Under the pieces are notes generated by a model. That model saw only the letters and a program-made list of their open reading frames with translations. It was not told where the DNA came from and searched no databases. Below, in pieces: positions 61,261 through 64,000 of a stretch of 64,000 nt of DNA (the first letter of the stretch is position 1; every line of letters begins with the position of its first letter). The translations under genes were made by a program, and so were the position numbers. Source of the stretch: Nibrella viscosa (lineage in GTDB: Bacteria; Bacteroidota; Bacteroidia; Cytophagales; Spirosomataceae); the NCBI RefSeq assembly GCF_039541875.1, contig NZ_BAABHB010000012.1:124001-188000 (forward strand), given 5' to 3'.

Positions 61261-62982
61261 ATGGCTTCATCAAACCAATTTACACTCTTCGATGACTTTG
61301 GCGAGGGCCCCAAACCGTCTGTTATACCAAAAACACATCAATTGCCCGTATGTGATGGAGGCTATTTTGATGCGTTAGCTGCTATTGGGTTAGCTGTGCT
61401 TGTCGATGCTTATATTGATACGGGTGGCGTGTCCCCTTTGATAGTATGGACACCCGATGGCTTTGTTGTCAGCTATAAAGAAGTTGGGCATCGGCAAGTT
61501 CCTAAGCTGCGCGATTTGAAGTATTCAGTAGCAGGAGCATGGCGCAAAGGCGATAAAGACTCTTGGAAAGCTGCAGAAGGTCATACAAAGAAATCGCCCG
61601 GCTGGGATAATACTCCTGTTATCAATACTGATAGTGCTGAAGTGGACGTTTCACAAAGCCCCGAAATCCCTATCACAATTGGGGAAAGAACACTAAAGAT
61701 GCTGAACCCAGAGCGTCAGCTTTATGGAGTTGCCAACAAGTTGGGTTCGCCTGAGTGGTTTAACCTTTGCGTATATGCCTGCCGTGTACGGGGGTTGGAG
61801 CTTTTGGATGGTAGTTTTAACGAGAGTAGTATCACGGTAAATAGCATGGTACTCCCGCAAGCATCGAAAGGAGCTTTTGCATCAAGCAGTTTTTCAATTG
61901 AAAATAAAAGCCTACCCGGAACGATCACTACATCTTTAAGTCGGCTGACTTGTTTGGCAGTGGCAGGATTCATATTTGCAGCCAAAGGTCAGAGTCCGCA
62001 AAAATCTGTCCAGGGTTTTGCCATACCTGTACCGAAACATCTCCGTTTAGAGACTATAAAAAGGATAGTTAAACAGAACAGAGAACGTTTATCCAACGGC
62101 GGCTTCTTTTTTGCCTATGACAACTATTTAGCTCTACTCAAATCGCTGCTTGAGTATCAAGAAGATGAAAAACCGTTAGGAGAAGATGCCACACTGTTCA
62201 GTGTAGCGGGAGCAAGCTTTATTCCATTAGGCAACAGTTCTTCGCCGAGTGGCTCATGGCAACTAGCGATTCCAAAACACCGATACACGATTGAATCTGT
62301 CGAACGGCTACAAAGACTGCTTATAAGCTGGAAGAGAGCTAAACAAACAGGTAAAGATAAAACCATTTCAATTGACCGTTCGGCAGTCGCCAAACTTATG
62401 CGGGGCTTTGAATACAGCGACCCGAAAGAAGCGACCGAGGGCTATTTAGAGTACGTGTTTGACGTGGGTTTAGTCACTACCAGCAATAATAGAATATACT
62501 TCTTAACGCAAAATTTTTTCAAAGAAATTATGGCACACAAGTATCAACCATTACTTCAGGAACTACTTGAAGGCGACCTAAAACCCTTCGTTAATTTAGT
62601 TCGCCAGGAGACCTACCACGCAGCTTTTCCGCCGAAAGGGCAAGCCGAAACACAACCGAATTATCAAATGATTCGGAGTTTACGTGAAGTGCAAAATTCT
62701 GACGACTTAATTAAAGCGATTACTGAAATCGCTATTGAGCGCGGGATAACTAAGATTGCTACAGTAAATAGTTCAAAAAGCAAAGCAGAAAGATGGCTCA
62801 ATCCTTATGAGCCCGCTCTTAAACGGCTAATTGAACTAGCCGAATCCGATTACTCTCCAAAACTGCTCGCAAACCTGATTCTATCTTTCGCTTTATCTAA
62901 ACGGCCTTATGAACAAGTAGATGGCGACGATAACGCCGAGAACTTGCTTGATGCATTACAAACAGAAGAAACTAACGACTAA
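61261..62982 (+). CDS. Cas8-like large Cascade subunit
   Basis: 573 residues, a normal size for Cas8. Assignment is by position (between cas5 and cas7) and by the N-terminal LPVCDGGYFDALAAIGLAVL, which resembles the start of several Cas8 families. No zinc-finger Cys cluster is seen. A Cas8 would recognise the PAM and stabilise the R-loop. The sequence does not clearly match Cas8a, b or c, so the subtype stays open. It starts 2 bp after cas5. Confidence 0.65.
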   Translation: MASSNQFTLFDDFGEGPKPSVIPKTHQLPVCDGGYFDALAAIGLAVLVDAYIDTGGVSPLIVWTPDGFVVSYKEVGHRQVPKLRDLKYSVAGAWRKGDKDSWKAAEGHTKKSPGWDNTPVINTDSAEVDVSQSPEIPITIGERTLKMLNPERQLYGVANKLGSPEWFNLCVYACRVRGLELLDGSFNESSITVNSMVLPQASKGAFASSSFSIENKSLPGTITTSLSRLTCLAVAGFIFAAKGQSPQKSVQGFAIPVPKHLRLETIKRIVKQNRERLSNGGFFFAYDNYLALLKSLLEYQEDEKPLGEDATLFSVAGASFIPLGNSSSPSGSWQLAIPKHRYTIESVERLQRLLISWKRAKQTGKDKTISIDRSAVAKLMRGFEYSDPKEATEGYLEYVFDVGLVTTSNNRIYFLTQNFFKEIMAHKYQPLLQELLEGDLKPFVNLVRQETYHAAFPPKGQAETQPNYQMIRSLREVQNSDDLIKAITEIAIERGITKIATVNSSKSKAERWLNPYEPALKRLIELAESDYSPKLLANLILSFALSKRPYEQVDGDDNAENLLDALQTEETND

Positions 62983-62998
62983 CACACGCAACACAACC

Positions 62999-64000
62999 AT
63001 GAACCTTTCAGACATTAAACACTTATCAATCGTCGGCGAACTAACCGTCAATCTGGCTAGCCTTAACAACGAAGGCACCGAAGGCTCGGCTACTCAACCC
63101 CGTACTGCTGTTGTTGTGCGTGATAAGAAGCTGTACACTGTTCCTGCTATTTCGGGCGATATGGTGAAACACTGGCACGCTCAGCACTTGGCCACCATTG
63201 CCCAAGAACGAAACTTACCACTGTGTGGCTATGCACAGGGAAAATACATGAATCCTAACCGGTTAAAGGGTGAGTTAGCAAGCCGGGACTGGCTTATTCA
63301 ACGTTTTCCCGAAGCCACTGCTTGGACAGGTGAGTTAAAAGGGCAAAGCGCGGCTGTACAAAAACAACAACTTGAAGCAACACTATATCGTTTGTTGGCA
63401 TCAGAATGTTTGGTAACAGATGCACACGGCCTGTTACTTACAGAAGTAGATAACCGAGACAGAGGTAATGGTTTCTCGGCTTCGGTGGCTGTTCCCCGAA
63501 CAGGTCGGGTACAATTCGGCATTATGGCGGGTATTCCAGAGGTTAGCCATATCCAGCATTATTTTCATGCCAAATTTGTAAAACACCGTTCGGGAATTCA
63601 GTCACGGGAAAATACGGCGAACGAAGGGCAGAATATTTTTACTCGTCCCGCTTCCAGTGCTGTATTTGCGTTCGTTTGCGTCATTGACTTAGCCGGACTT
63701 GGGTGGGATGATGCAGCCAACGCCTATGCGATTAGCGATGCAGTAATGCGAAATAAACGTAAACAGGCCGTAATTGACGCTCTCAGCTATACGCTGATGC
63801 ACCAACCTGGTGCTAATACTAGTCAGCAATTCCCACATGTCATGGATTTTCAGGGAGCCATTGTTACCTCAACAAGCCGTTGCCCCGCACCGACAGTCAG
63901 CCCCCTAACAAGAAACTTTAAGACGATTTTGACCGGTCTGGTTGAGAATATTAATCGAATGAACGGTAACCAGGCATTAACCTATCAAGAAGCCACTGGC
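62999..64000 (+). CDS. cas7: Cas7 (DevR/Csa2-like) backbone subunit, 3' end outside window
   Basis: 334 codons are visible from the ATG at 62999, with no stop before the window edge. The Csa2/DevR (TIGR01875-type) pattern is clear: a N-terminal LSIVGELTVNLASLNNEG, RTAVVVRDKKLYTVPAISGD (mid-domain), and FSASVAVPRTGRVQFG followed by FAFVCVIDLAGLG. Cas7 subunits coat the crRNA spacer. The family is closest to type I-A/I-B Cas7. cas4, cas1, cas2 and a full array, if present, lie beyond the window. Confidence 0.88.
   Translation, partial: MNLSDIKHLSIVGELTVNLASLNNEGTEGSATQPRTAVVVRDKKLYTVPAISGDMVKHWHAQHLATIAQERNLPLCGYAQGKYMNPNRLKGELASRDWLIQRFPEATAWTGELKGQSAAVQKQQLEATLYRLLASECLVTDAHGLLLTEVDNRDRGNGFSASVAVPRTGRVQFGIMAGIPEVSHIQHYFHAKFVKHRSGIQSRENTANEGQNIFTRPASSAVFAFVCVIDLAGLGWDDAANAYAISDAVMRNKRKQAVIDALSYTLMHQPGANTSQQFPHVMDFQGAIVTSTSRCPAPTVSPLTRNFKTILTGLVENINRMNGNQALTYQEATG

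Overview
The window comes from a member of the phylum Bacteroidota, most likely the order Cytophagales and probably Spirosoma-like. This rests on type IX secretion hallmarks (two PorP/SprF proteins, one C-terminal sorting domain of each type), a TolB-like surface-antigen protein, TAnnTTTG-type promoters, the absence of clear Shine-Dalgarno sites and a moderately high G+C content. The genus is an inference. No rRNA, tRNA, insertion sequence or origin was seen.

Layout. 1-5.2 kb: a broken beta-helix surface protein, a small lipoprotein, and a 1230-residue secreted protein fusing a thioredoxin-like domain, Cys-rich repeats, a beta-helix and Ig/PKD domains. 5.3-17.8 kb: envelope genes (TlpA-like thioredoxin, DUF1080 protein, FecA-like TonB receptor, zinc peptidase, DUF3108 protein, two PorP/SprF proteins) and the conserved tesA / ABC-exporter divergent locus. 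17.8-27.6 kb: a ~2020-residue repeat adhesin with a type B sorting domain, and a TolB/D15-like protein. 27.6-30.0 kb: an FAD oxidoreductase, cytidylate kinase and an acetyltransferase. 30.1-41.3 kb, all on the minus strand: an L-fucose catabolic cluster (dehydratase, SDR, FAH-family hydrolase, lactonase, SDR, FucP, mutarotase) followed by lutA-lutB-lutC. The non-phosphorylating fucose route is known to yield pyruvate and L-lactate, and LutABC would oxidise the lactate, so the two blocks form a plausible single pathway. 41.4-55.7 kb: housekeeping genes (adenine deaminase, ECF sigma factor, rarA, an argG/argC operon holding a glycosyltransferase, aat, proB-proA, a sugar kinase, manA).

55.9-64 kb is a defence region that is visibly more A+T rich from about 56.86 kb onward. 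It holds a WYL regulator, a two-gene cassette resembling a toxin-antitoxin pair, a degenerate one-spacer mini-CRISPR, and a type I cas operon (cas6, cas3, cas5, cas8, start of cas7) running off the right edge. Cas3 has its nuclease HD domain at the C-terminus.

Main discovery candidate: the mini-CRISPR at 57533-57624 has two decayed repeats 65 bp apart. The first 15 nt of its pseudo-spacer match a site at 57424-57438 at every position except 6, which is a position known not to be read in type I guides. That site follows a CCG that fits a CCN PAM, and it covers the best promoter for the mini-array and cas operon. This is what a crRNA-like guide would look like if it directs Cascade to repress its own operon, or the divergent toxin-like gene in a CreTA-like arrangement.

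Other highlights: an autoregulatory operator/promoter inside the lut cluster, a gene cassette bounded by perfect 20-bp inverted repeats in the fucose operon, a 162-bp hairpin element, and REP-like palindromes that supply the last codons and stop of a kinase gene.
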